Assembly: GCA_959605275.1 (NCBI GenBank)
Contig: CAUHFD010000008.1
Span: forward strand, 1 to 28,033
Origin: an uncultured Eubacteriales bacterium
GTDB taxonomy: Bacteria > Bacillota > Clostridia > Oscillospirales > Ruminococcaceae
Length of the DNA: 28,033 nucleotides
Direction of reading: 5' to 3'
How positions within the stretch are numbered: position 1 is the stretch's first letter; every line of letters begins with the position of its first letter. The position numbers and the translations under genes are program-made. Positions 8,160-17,101 of this stretch are shown here, piece by piece. The notes beneath the pieces are model-generated. The model made no database searches. It saw only the letters and a list, made by a program, of their open reading frames with translations, and had not been told where the DNA came from.

Positions 8160-11100
8160 ATGTTAAACGCAAGAGTGCACAAAGTTTTGTCCGGCTTTAT
8201 CGCGTTTGCGATGGCAGCTACCGTTTGTTGTTCGGCATTATTGTCAGCGCATGCCGGTCAGCTGAAACCTACCGGAAAAACCGAAACAGTTCTGCTGGCA
8301 GCAGGCGGTACCGAAAAGAAATGGTTGTCCGGACAAGACGTCCACAATGGTCAGATTGACTACGGCTTCGATCCGGTGGATGTATCGGAAAAGGATTTTC
8401 TGGAATTTGATTTTTATGTTGACAATTTGGCTGCTCTGAAGCAAGAAGAAAAATTTAATCAATGCTATCTTCGTTTGTTCTCGCCGGGCACCGAAAACAG
8501 AGACAAGAATTTCCAGGGACTTACCTTTGAAGATCAGTTGATTCAAAACGGCTGGAACCATGTCAAGGTTAGCTTTTCAAAATTAGTTACTTCCGACGGA
8601 GGTACACTGGATCTTACCCAGGTGAACGGTCTTCGTTTTTACATGGAGGACTGGGGCTCACTCAAGCCAACCAGGGATTATGTTTTCAACCTTAAAAATG
8701 TTTACGCTACTAAAAACACGACTGCGGTAAGTACAGATTCTGTTCTGCTGACCCACGGTGAGAAAGGCACTTATACATGGGAAGCAGGGAAGAATCCTGC
8801 ATGGGGCGAGAAAAAGATTTTCTTTGCCAACAGTCAGAATTCTGTCAATCTTTCCGACATGGAATATTTGGAAGCGGATATTTATGTAGATGATATCAAA
8901 TACATGAAAACGCAGGAGAATTTTGATTCTTTCAGATTGCGACTGATGACCAATAAGGGAGCAGATGAGGGAACACCGGGTTACTTTACTTGGGATATCA
9001 GTGAGCAGGTTTACCGCAACGGCTGGAATCATGTCAAAGTCAGTCTGAAAGCTCCGACTTGGCAGGAAAACGAACCTGACCTCACAAAAGTAACCGGAAC
9101 GCAGTTCTATTTTGAAAACTATACTACGGTGACCGCTTCTCGTGACTATACTCTTGGTTTTGCTAATGTATATGCGGTTGCTGTTTCCAACAATGATGTT
9201 ATCGAATCGAAAGTACTGGATTTGTACGGCGGAAACACCGATCTGAAAATCGGTGATACCAAAAACGGTATCGTTGCGCACACAATATCGAATCTCGGTG
9301 CCGGTGGTGTGGACGTATCTGCATATACCAATCTCGAATTTGATATTTTAATTACAGACTATGAAGTGTTCAAAAATGAATTGAAAGCCAACAGCATTAA
9401 ACTCAAAGCATTGGCTAAAGCAGATGATAAAGATGAAGAATCCTGGAATTACCGCAATGTATATCAGGTCATTGGCGATGTAACGCACAGTGGCTGGAAT
9501 CATGTGAGCGTTCCGCTGCGCGGAGGCTGGTATGAGGATTCAGGTAAAGCGTATGATAAGCTGGAAGCGTGGAAACAACTGCAGTTTGTTGTAGAAAACT
9601 CCGGTGATGCAATTGCGTTAACCAAAGATCTCACCATTAAGGTGCGCAATTACACTGCCACCCGTGTAAAAACACAGGAACTGGATGGCGAAGTCCTGCT
9701 TGCAGAAGGACGCGCAAGCGATGTCGGTGTAAACGGCAGAAAGATCGGTTGGGACGAGACGGTATTGCGTGTTAATTTTGATGCGGCGAAGGATCTGTCC
9801 GGTTATGATTATCTCTCGTTAGATTACATCCTCTCGGATTATGATTCTGTGATGAGTGCCGAGCAGTTTGAAGGCATCTGCGTCCGCTTGTTAGGCGATT
9901 CGGATGGTGATTTCCTGCAATACGGTATTGATAAAATGCTGACTGGCGCAGAACGCAGCCATTTGGTGATTCCGCTCAACGCAATGGAAGCTACGATAGG
10001 GAATATCAGTTTGAACAGTATCAAAGGCATCTATGTTTTTATTGGCGGTAAAGGCGGAGCACAGTTTAATATTCCACGTTCCTGCCGTGCCGGCGCTACC
10101 AATATCCGTGTAGGAAAATTTGAAGAAGTTCAAGTGGACCCGAACGAAATTATGATTGCTGACTGTGAATCTTACGCAGGTGTTAATCCGGGCGGAAATG
10201 TTTCTAACTGGGTTGATACCGGCAAGTACTCTCAAGGCTTTGCTTCGCTCAAGGCGCTGTTTAAAAAATATGCGGAAGCGCCGGGTTGGAAAAACAATCT
10301 CCGGATTGATCTGGAAAATTCAGTAGATATTTCCAAATGCAATGTCATTAAGTTTGATCTCTGGATCAGTGATGCAGAGGTGTATAAAAATGAATTCCAG
10401 CCTACGATGTATTTCCAGATCAACAACAATTATGTAGGTATGGCAAAAGGCGAGACCGGCGAGTCTTTCCTGCTTCCGAAAGATCTGAAGGAGAATGCTT
10501 GGAACACCATTACCATTGATATCTCTGATCGTACGAAGCTTGATATGAGTTTGGATAAGATCTGGAATGTCGGTATTAAAACAGTACATCCGGAAGCCAG
10601 CCCGTACAGCAAAGACCATGGTTGGAATGAGTACGATGGCGAGCTGACTCTTCGTTTGGATAACGTGCGAGCTACTATTGATCCGGATAAGGAGATCATC
10701 ACTACTTACACTGCTCCTGAAAAGAGCATCAAATTGACCGACGGCAATTCTGTTGTATGGAGTAAAAGTCAAAATACAGAGCTTTATCCGAAGGCAGAGT
10801 ATGAATTTGAAAACGGTCTGGACTTTAAAGGCATGGGAACTCTTGATATGGATTTCTATGTCAGTGATTGGGAAGCTGTAAAGAACAGCGAAGGCTTTAC
10901 CGGTATCAATCTCCATTTTTACCCGACAGAAGATTTGAAGGATGAAGCGGCAATCGTCATTCTGCTGAATGTAGAGGGCGTAAAAGACGGCTGGAATCAT
11001 ATTCAGACCAGTCTGAAAAAAGTACCGATTGAAACTTTGTATCAGTTAACCATTACGATCGATGATATGAAAAACACCAGCGCTTTATGTAATATCAAGC

Positions 11101-11834
11101 TCAGCTATAAAAACATCTATGCCATAGAAGCGGAAGAAGGCGATCAGCCGATTATTCCTGAAAATCCCGATCAACCGTCTAAACCGGATACAAACGCTGT
11201 ATACATTTCTGACTGTGAAGTTTTAGAAAATGCTGAAATCGGTGCATGGTATCCCAGCAGCGTCCGTGTAGATGATAAGAGCAAAACAGAGGGCAAGGCT
11301 TCTATCAGCAACAATTTGAGCTCGGCACAAAGTTTGCGGGAAAACAGCTTCCGGTATGTACCTGCCAGTCCGCTTGATCTGACCGGTGGGAAAGAACTGC
11401 GGTTTGATATGTATGTCAGCGATCCTGCGCTGTTGGCAGAACGTACCGATTGGGTTGTCCGCCTGAGCAGCAGTTCTCGCGGAACCAGTGATTATATTCA
11501 ATGGAGTCTGGCAGATTTCGGTACGCTGAAAGAGGGCTGGAACAGCGTGTCATTGAATATTGCCGACGCGACAGCCAAAGACGGTTCATTTGATTTGAGC
11601 TCTGTAGAAGCGTTTTATATGTTAGCACAGGAAGCAAATTTTGGTGAAGACGATCTTGTTATTGTCAAACTTGATAATATTCGTGTGTCGGCTGCCAAAG
11701 GCACGACGGATCAAGATGTTACTGAGACAGGTGTTAACAATATGCTTCCGATTGCTTTAACAGGTTTGACAATCGGCATGTGCATTGCTTTTTACTACGG
11801 CAAAAAAAGAAAAAAAAGATGGAATAGTCAATAA
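8160..11834 (+). CDS. Large surface protein with about seven carbohydrate-binding-like repeats
   Basis: A 1224-residue exported protein with an AAGGAGG site 8 nt before ATG 8160. Residues 1-32 are a signal peptide. The body consists of about seven diverged copies of a 130-190 residue beta-rich unit. Each has an early [FDL]-D-[FIL]-x-[VLI]-[SDT]-D signature (EFDFYVDN, EADIYVDD, EFDILITD, SLDYILSD, KFDLWISD, DMDFYVSD, RFDMYVSD). Most then have a W-N signature (NGWNHVKV, SGWNHVSV, NAWNTITI, DGWNHIQT, EGWNSVSL). A Pro-rich linker at about 1000-1020 precedes the last unit. The tail has VTETGV, a hydrophobic helix and KKRKKRW. The fold resembles jelly-roll carbohydrate-binding modules (inference); no catalytic motif was recognised. 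It may act as a cell-surface glycan-binding protein for the adjacent importers. Confidence 0.8.
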   Translation: MLNARVHKVLSGFIAFAMAATVCCSALLSAHAGQLKPTGKTETVLLAAGGTEKKWLSGQDVHNGQIDYGFDPVDVSEKDFLEFDFYVDNLAALKQEEKFNQCYLRLFSPGTENRDKNFQGLTFEDQLIQNGWNHVKVSFSKLVTSDGGTLDLTQVNGLRFYMEDWGSLKPTRDYVFNLKNVYATKNTTAVSTDSVLLTHGEKGTYTWEAGKNPAWGEKKIFFANSQNSVNLSDMEYLEADIYVDDIKYMKTQENFDSFRLRLMTNKGADEGTPGYFTWDISEQVYRNGWNHVKVSLKAPTWQENEPDLTKVTGTQFYFENYTTVTASRDYTLGFANVYAVAVSNNDVIESKVLDLYGGNTDLKIGDTKNGIVAHTISNLGAGGVDVSAYTNLEFDILITDYEVFKNELKANSIKLKALAKADDKDEESWNYRNVYQVIGDVTHSGWNHVSVPLRGGWYEDSGKAYDKLEAWKQLQFVVENSGDAIALTKDLTIKVRNYTATRVKTQELDGEVLLAEGRASDVGVNGRKIGWDETVLRVNFDAAKDLSGYDYLSLDYILSDYDSVMSAEQFEGICVRLLGDSDGDFLQYGIDKMLTGAERSHLVIPLNAMEATIGNISLNSIKGIYVFIGGKGGAQFNIPRSCRAGATNIRVGKFEEVQVDPNEIMIADCESYAGVNPGGNVSNWVDTGKYSQGFASLKALFKKYAEAPGWKNNLRIDLENSVDISKCNVIKFDLWISDAEVYKNEFQPTMYFQINNNYVGMAKGETGESFLLPKDLKENAWNTITIDISDRTKLDMSLDKIWNVGIKTVHPEASPYSKDHGWNEYDGELTLRLDNVRATIDPDKEIITTYTAPEKSIKLTDGNSVVWSKSQNTELYPKAEYEFENGLDFKGMGTLDMDFYVSDWEAVKNSEGFTGINLHFYPTEDLKDEAAIVILLNVEGVKDGWNHIQTSLKKVPIETLYQLTITIDDMKNTSALCNIKLSYKNIYAIEAEEGDQPIIPENPDQPSKPDTNAVYISDCEVLENAEIGAWYPSSVRVDDKSKTEGKASISNNLSSAQSLRENSFRYVPASPLDLTGGKELRFDMYVSDPALLAERTDWVVRLSSSSRGTSDYIQWSLADFGTLKEGWNSVSLNIADATAKDGSFDLSSVEAFYMLAQEANFGEDDLVIVKLDNIRVSAAKGTTDQDVTETGVNNMLPIALTGLTIGMCIAFYYGKKRKKRWNSQ

Positions 11835-11902
11835 TCCATTCTTCGGCTAATCTTGAAACATAGCGGTATCGGCAGATTACAGCCGGTTTTCGAGAAGAGC
11901 AT

Positions 11903-11954
11903 CTCTCCCCTCGGGGAGAGCCATACACATCCGCATGAGTGTGTATGGCTCTCC
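11903..11954 (+). promoter_or_regulatory. Two overlapping strong hairpins upstream of GH38
   Basis: CTCTCCC / GGGAGAG form a stem with a CTCG loop at 11903-11920. The second half of that stem overlaps the left arm of a perfect 15-bp inverted repeat, GGAGAGCCATACACA at 11915-11929 and its complement at 11940-11954, with a 10-nt loop. The two structures cannot form at once. The site lies between the surface protein gene and the GH38 start at 12009. A run of six T occurs only about 12 nt after the second arm, so this is not a classical terminator. It could be an attenuator-like switch, an RNA-processing site, or a dispersed palindromic element. Confidence 0.6.
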
Positions 11955-12008
11955 GCAAGGAATCATTTTTTGAAAATAATAGCTTCTGTTAAGGGCAAGG
12001 TAGATCAT

Positions 12009-15000
12009 ATGGATAAGGATAAAAACAAACTCATTCAAAAAGTAAATCAAATGGCTGTAAGCTATGAAAAATATCGAATATTTCCGCTCGCTGAAATTCC
12101 CTGTGAGATTTATGAAACGCTGGATTATACTTTGCGTAAGGACCCGGACGGACAAAAAGGGTGGAAAACGTTAAAAATAGGCGATGAGTGGGGTGAAGAG
12201 CGAGGCTATGCCTGGCTGCGCGGAGATATAACGATTCCGCCGGAATGGGCAGGCAAAGAATTGTGGCTCAAATCGGGAGCGGATGCAACCGAATGCTTGT
12301 TGTTTTTGGACGGAAAGCCATCCGGTATTTTCGATTATACCGAGGAGGTTGCAAAGCCATGGGAACGAGTACATGTTATTCAGCCCTTGATGCAATCTGC
12401 AATCCCCGGCAAAACGATACATGTCGCACTTGAGGCTTATGCAGGTCATAAGGTGTTAGGCACGATGCCTTTTGAGGATTTCCAAAACTGCGATAATTTT
12501 TATCCGAATCGTTGGAGACGTCGATTTGCAGGAATGACCGTTGTCGAAATCGATCATGAGGTTGATCGTTTTATATCCCGATTGAAAACAATGGCACAAT
12601 ATTATCAAAGTCTGGATGATCATTGTTTCCTGAAATGGAAAATCAGCAATGTTTATGAGGAACTTTTTGTGTTGCTGCCGCAGATGCCTGGGGAATATCC
12701 GGACGCATCATGGCGTGAATTGCTCGGCAAGGCAAATCGGCTGCTCGACAGCGTATTTGATTGTCGCTTGCCGGACGGAGAACAGTATCTCGGCTATGCC
12801 GGATTGGTCGGTCATTCCCATTTGGATGCCGCGTGGCAATGGCCGGTGCATGAAACCATACACAAAGCTGCACGTACATTTTCCAATGCTCTGCGCGTGA
12901 TGGATAAATATCCGGATTATACCTTTATTCAAAGTTCCGTAGCTTACATTGAATGGATGCGTCAATATTATCCGGATATTTTTGAAGGAATACGAAAGAA
13001 AACAGATGAAGGCCAATGGGAGCCTAATGGCGGTTCCTGGATTGAATGTGATGGAAACATGACAGGCGGCGAATGTCTGATCCGTCAGTTTGTCAAAGGG
13101 CAGCGCTATCTGAGAACACATTTGAACTATCAGGCGGATACCTTCTGGCAGCCGGATACATTTGGTTATTCCGCCGCTATTCCGCAAATCATGAAGGGCT
13201 GTGAATTAAAATATTTTCTGACCACTAAGCTGTCTTGGAATGAGACTAATCAGTTTCCGTATGATACTTTTCTTTGGAAAGGAATTGACGGAACGGCTGT
13301 TTTGACGCATTTTAATCTGATGCACTGTTGGCCTGACATCGAACAAATTACGGATGGTGTACGGAACCAAATTTTGCATAAAGATGTATCCGATCATAAA
13401 TTAATTGCATATGGATTTGGAGACGGCGGAGGCGGCCCAAGCTATGATATGGTAGAAACGGCAAAGCTCGCCAAAAATTTGCCGGGTATTCCGCGTTCGG
13501 AGTTTACTACAGTCAGCAGGTTTATGCAGGATCTGGAAAAATCAGCACACAACCTGCCGATATATGACGGTGAATTGTATTTGGAACTGCACCGCGGAAC
13601 ACTAACGCAGATGCATGATATTAAACGGTCCAATCGGAAAGCAGAAGTCGCTCTGCGCACCCTCGAAATGGCAGATGCTTTGATCAACATACAAAACGGG
13701 AAGCCGTCTTGCAAACCGGAGACGGATCAATTATATGAAACTTTACTGCTGAATCAGTTTCATGATATTCTTCCCGGTACTTCACTCCAAGAAGTACATG
13801 AGTTGGCGATCAAAGAGAATTACAGTGTCGTGGAGCAAGCAGATACGCTTGCTGAAAAGATATTTACCTCTTTCACCCAAAATGATCAATCTTTCACCTT
13901 TTTCAATCCACTCTCTTGGGAATATACCAAACAACTCGTTATTGATGATAACGGGCTCGTGCCGGATCACTATCCGTATCAAAGGTATGTTGATATTAAC
14001 GGGCAATCGAAGCTGGTAATCGGAAACGTGAAAATTCCGCCGATGGCTGCTGTTACCGTTGATATGGTACCCGAACAGGCAATGGTTTGCAGTTCTGCAT
14101 TTCAAGTATCAGACGGAAAGGTGACAACACCGTTTGCTATTATTGAAACAGACGAATGCGGCGCAATCACTTCCATGATTGATATACGCTGTCACCGACA
14201 ATTGGTCAAGGATCCTTCACAGCCTCTGAATACCCTGCTATGCGGCGAGGATGTTCCCTATCTATGGGATAATTGGGATATTGATTATACGCAAAAGCTG
14301 AAAATGCAGCCACAGCGTAATGTTATATCCAGAACATTGGTTTCAGACGGACCTTTACAGTTTCGTTACCGGACAGTTTATGCGGTAGGGCAACATTCCA
14401 CCGTTACGCAGGATACGGTATTCTATGCAGATGATCCAAGAATTGACTTTGAAACGGTTGCAGATTGGAAGGACCCGCATCATCTGCTTAAAACGCAATT
14501 CTGTGTTAATATGAAAACAGATTTTGCACGGCATGAAATTCAGTTTGGATATGTAGATCGGTCGGTCAATGAAAACACCAGTGTGGAGAAAGCACAATTT
14601 GAGGTTTGCAATCATAAATATACCGACTTGTTTGATGCTCGGTATGGTGTGGCATTGCTCAACGATTGTAAATACGGTATCTCTGTATTGGGCTCTGATA
14701 TGCGTCTGAGCCTTCATAAGGGCGGATGTCGACCTGATCCGACCGGTGACGTCGGGATACACCAATTTACATATTCCCTTCTACCGCATAACTCTTCATT
14801 CAGTGCTCCGGCCGTTGTACGACCCGGATATGAACTAAATATAAAGCCTACTGTGATCAAAGGACGTTGGTCAGGCGGTCAAGTCGCTCCGCTTGTGCCG
14901 GAAAACGATAATCTTATTATTGAAACTATAAAGCCCGCAGAGGGGGGAAATGGCATTATTATTCGACTATACGATTCAGAAGGCGCTTCTTCCAACGCAG

Positions 15001-15143
15001 TTCTAAGGCTGAATGATTCTTATTCGGAAGTTTGGGAAACCAATATGCTGGAGGACAACAAAAGAAAAGTAGAAGTTCACAACGGTATGATTGAAAGAAA
15101 ATTTGCTCCTTTTGAGATTGTAACCTTGAAATTAGTTTTTTAA
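12009..15143 (+). CDS. Alpha-mannosidase, glycoside hydrolase family 38
   Basis: A 1044-residue GH38 enzyme that releases terminal alpha-mannosyl residues. ATG 12009 (MDKDKNKLIQK) has AAGG 8 nt upstream; a longer frame from TTG 11853 would read through the hairpins and is rejected. Family motifs are clear: GHSHLDAAW with probable zinc ligands His271 and Asp273; QPDTFGYS with the probable nucleophile Asp383; FGDGGGGP; and NQFHDILPG with His585/Asp586, also expected at the zinc site. A galactose-binding-like N-terminal part (about 60-190) and C-terminal beta domains complete the usual layout. There is no signal peptide, so it should act in the cytoplasm on imported oligosaccharides. Length is normal for bacterial GH38. 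Confidence 0.95.
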   Translation: MDKDKNKLIQKVNQMAVSYEKYRIFPLAEIPCEIYETLDYTLRKDPDGQKGWKTLKIGDEWGEERGYAWLRGDITIPPEWAGKELWLKSGADATECLLFLDGKPSGIFDYTEEVAKPWERVHVIQPLMQSAIPGKTIHVALEAYAGHKVLGTMPFEDFQNCDNFYPNRWRRRFAGMTVVEIDHEVDRFISRLKTMAQYYQSLDDHCFLKWKISNVYEELFVLLPQMPGEYPDASWRELLGKANRLLDSVFDCRLPDGEQYLGYAGLVGHSHLDAAWQWPVHETIHKAARTFSNALRVMDKYPDYTFIQSSVAYIEWMRQYYPDIFEGIRKKTDEGQWEPNGGSWIECDGNMTGGECLIRQFVKGQRYLRTHLNYQADTFWQPDTFGYSAAIPQIMKGCELKYFLTTKLSWNETNQFPYDTFLWKGIDGTAVLTHFNLMHCWPDIEQITDGVRNQILHKDVSDHKLIAYGFGDGGGGPSYDMVETAKLAKNLPGIPRSEFTTVSRFMQDLEKSAHNLPIYDGELYLELHRGTLTQMHDIKRSNRKAEVALRTLEMADALINIQNGKPSCKPETDQLYETLLLNQFHDILPGTSLQEVHELAIKENYSVVEQADTLAEKIFTSFTQNDQSFTFFNPLSWEYTKQLVIDDNGLVPDHYPYQRYVDINGQSKLVIGNVKIPPMAAVTVDMVPEQAMVCSSAFQVSDGKVTTPFAIIETDECGAITSMIDIRCHRQLVKDPSQPLNTLLCGEDVPYLWDNWDIDYTQKLKMQPQRNVISRTLVSDGPLQFRYRTVYAVGQHSTVTQDTVFYADDPRIDFETVADWKDPHHLLKTQFCVNMKTDFARHEIQFGYVDRSVNENTSVEKAQFEVCNHKYTDLFDARYGVALLNDCKYGISVLGSDMRLSLHKGGCRPDPTGDVGIHQFTYSLLPHNSSFSAPAVVRPGYELNIKPTVIKGRWSGGQVAPLVPENDNLIIETIKPAEGGNGIIIRLYDSEGASSNAVLRLNDSYSEVWETNMLEDNKRKVEVHNGMIERKFAPFEIVTLKLVF

Positions 15144-15180
15144 ACGCCCCATGGTGAATATGTTGTTTTAACAGCATAGC

Positions 15181-15476
15181 AAACAGCCCGTTTCTTATTT
15201 TAAGGAACAGGCTGTTTCAGACTGTCGAAAAACTATAAATTTTAAAATTTGTCACGTAGGCGGACATGTGCCGCCGCAGTGACTCTTTGAAAAGAAAAAC
15301 AGCAGTGAGCAACGGAAAAGCCGTTTGCGGAGCTGGTTTTCGTCGAAAAGGGGATATCGGGGGAAAAACGCAGAACAAGACTTTGCCGCAGTGATTGCGT
15401 TTGTCCTTCGAGAGCGGTGTCGACTTTGTCGACACGCTCAAACAGCCTGTTTCTTGTTTTAAGGAGCAGGCTGTTT
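15181..15476. repeat. Intergenic block bounded by two 37-nt palindromic repeats
   Basis: Copies at 15181-15217 and 15440-15476 differ at only three of 37 positions. Each folds into a stem with AAACAGCC and GGCTGTTT at its ends and resembles an AT-flanked bidirectional terminator. A third hairpin, GTGTCGA / TCGACAC, lies at 15412-15439 just before copy 2. Copy 1 is followed by a diverged reverse complement of that same sequence (actgtcgaaaaac), so the block has near-inverted ends like a small non-autonomous element. The 220 bp between encode nothing convincing. Copy 1 could end transcription from GH38. Copy 2 lies only 26 nt before the next start codon, leaving no room for a promoter after it. 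Confidence 0.65.
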
Positions 15477-15502
15477 CATAAATCAGAAGGATGATAAACA
15501 AG

Positions 15503-17101
15503 ATGAAATATCACATTTTACGGAAATTATTTGTATTTGTTTGTACAGCAGCAATATTTCTTTTGTCGGTATTTGCAGCCTCTAACGGCGTGGGCAAACT
15601 TGAAAATATTACATCGCGTTCCGTTGTTCCGGGAGTGACATATCAACAATCAAAAGCTGTTGACGGAGAAAAAATCCGAATCATAAATCAATTGGAATTT
15701 AATATCAATCGCTCCGATTATATGGTATTGCCGTGGTTTGGCACTGATTTGTACAGCCGCCATACTCTCACTCAAATGGCTGAAGATGCACAATATCGGG
15801 GATATTCTATTGTCGGCGGGATCAACGGTGATTTTTTTAATGTTGACGGTACTGTTACGGGGATGCCGGTTGGCGTGGTGATTCGCGACGGACGGATTAT
15901 ATGCAGTGAAGATGTCCCTCCGAACATCGGTCAGGATAAGCAGGACAGTTGGCAAACTATTGGCTTCAAAAAAGACGGCACGGCTGTACTTGATAAACTG
16001 ACCTTCACAAAAACCTTGACTATTGTAAAAGAAGACGGGACACAATCGACAATGGAATTTGCTCTTTTTAATCGGAATGTCACCGGAGCCGGGTTGAATG
16101 TGTTTACGGAAGATTTTGGACTTTCTACTAAAACGCCAGAATATCCTGCCGTTGTCCTGCGGATTTTACAGGGCGAATTTAGAATCAATGAAACGGTTGT
16201 ATGCACTGTGGAAAAAATAGATACTTTAGCAGATATTCCGTTGGAAAAAGGAAAAGTAGTAATCTGTGCGCCATATAGCTATGAAAATGAAGCAATGGTG
16301 GATGAAATACGCGCAACGCTGAAAATCGGGATGAGAGTAGATTTGAAGATGTCCGCCGCAAGTGAATGGAACGGGGTCTGGCATGCAATCAGCGGTCCAG
16401 ATGCCGTCCTGTCCGGCGGAACAGTCACCGGTAATCCATTTATTAAACCGACCAATTATCCTTCAAGCCTTGTTGGCATAAAACCGGACGGTTCTATTGT
16501 TATGGTTCAGATTGACGGTCGCGGCTCCGGAGGAAGTTACGGTATCGGTGCGATTCAAGCCGGACAATATATGAAAAGCCTTGGCTGTACAGACGCCCTG
16601 TTGTTTGACGGCGGTGGTTCATCGGAAATCATTGCTCAATCAGACGGGAACTTTACCGTATTAAATCAGCCTTCCGATGGCAGTGAACGCAAAATAGGCA
16701 CCTGTCTGTTGATTGCAGAAAAGAGCGATGCGTTTCTGAATCAACCTGTTATAAAGCCGCTTCCTCCTTATCCAAGTGTAACCTCTAAACCTGCCGACCA
16801 TGCTGCGCAAATGATACCATCCTGCTTTGATCATCAATCTACTTTTTCATCGGCAGCACAGTCACGGATCACACATTTTGAAACCGGCAATGTGGTTTCG
16901 GAAGCGATAGAAAACAGTGTATCGAGAGAAAATGACATGATTGGTGAAACTGACTGTGATAGCGTTACTTCTACGGTTGATACGCAATTTGCCGAATCTG
17001 TCTTTGGTACAATGATATGGGTAATCATTGGTATTGTCTTTGCGGGTATTGGGATGATAGGCTGGCTGATTTGGAGAAAACGAGATTTCAAATCTCATTG
17101 A
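15503..17101 (+). CDS. Membrane-anchored phosphodiester glycosidase (NAGPA-like)
   Basis: About 532 residues, with an N-terminal signal sequence (HILRKLFVFVCTAAIFLLSV), a phosphodiester glycosidase domain (about 40-390) and a C-terminal helix at about 501-525 followed by RKRDFKSH. Diagnostic motifs are GGINGDFF (about 104-111), DGRGSGGSYG (about 338) and LFDGGGSSE (about 367). The animal relative removes GlcNAc from GlcNAc-phospho-mannose; bacterial members act on varied sugar-phosphate diesters, so the exact substrate is unknown. ATG 15491 directly abuts AGAAGG; ATG 15503 is 12 nt away and preferred. Position after GH38 suggests it removes phosphodiester-linked caps from mannose-rich glycans outside the cell (inference). 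The region between domain and anchor is a low-complexity stalk. Confidence 0.88.
   Translation: MKYHILRKLFVFVCTAAIFLLSVFAASNGVGKLENITSRSVVPGVTYQQSKAVDGEKIRIINQLEFNINRSDYMVLPWFGTDLYSRHTLTQMAEDAQYRGYSIVGGINGDFFNVDGTVTGMPVGVVIRDGRIICSEDVPPNIGQDKQDSWQTIGFKKDGTAVLDKLTFTKTLTIVKEDGTQSTMEFALFNRNVTGAGLNVFTEDFGLSTKTPEYPAVVLRILQGEFRINETVVCTVEKIDTLADIPLEKGKVVICAPYSYENEAMVDEIRATLKIGMRVDLKMSAASEWNGVWHAISGPDAVLSGGTVTGNPFIKPTNYPSSLVGIKPDGSIVMVQIDGRGSGGSYGIGAIQAGQYMKSLGCTDALLFDGGGSSEIIAQSDGNFTVLNQPSDGSERKIGTCLLIAEKSDAFLNQPVIKPLPPYPSVTSKPADHAAQMIPSCFDHQSTFSSAAQSRITHFETGNVVSEAIENSVSRENDMIGETDCDSVTSTVDTQFAESVFGTMIWVIIGIVFAGIGMIGWLIWRKRDFKSH

Noticed and set aside
11940..11975. Intrinsic terminator after the seven-repeat surface protein
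   Set aside because: The 15-bp stem is strong, but the T-run is about 12 nt too far away, so the call as a standard terminator is not supported.
11853..12008. Longer N-terminus for the GH38 gene from TTG 11853
   Set aside because: The added residues are encoded by the overlapping hairpins, do not look like GH38, and a well-spaced site precedes ATG 12009.
15217..15501. Minus-strand open frame of 94 codons in the gap between GH38 and the phosphodiester glycosidase
   Set aside because: It lies across the palindromic repeat block, its composition follows the repeats, and it has no recognisable domain. It is more likely an accidental frame in a dispersed element.
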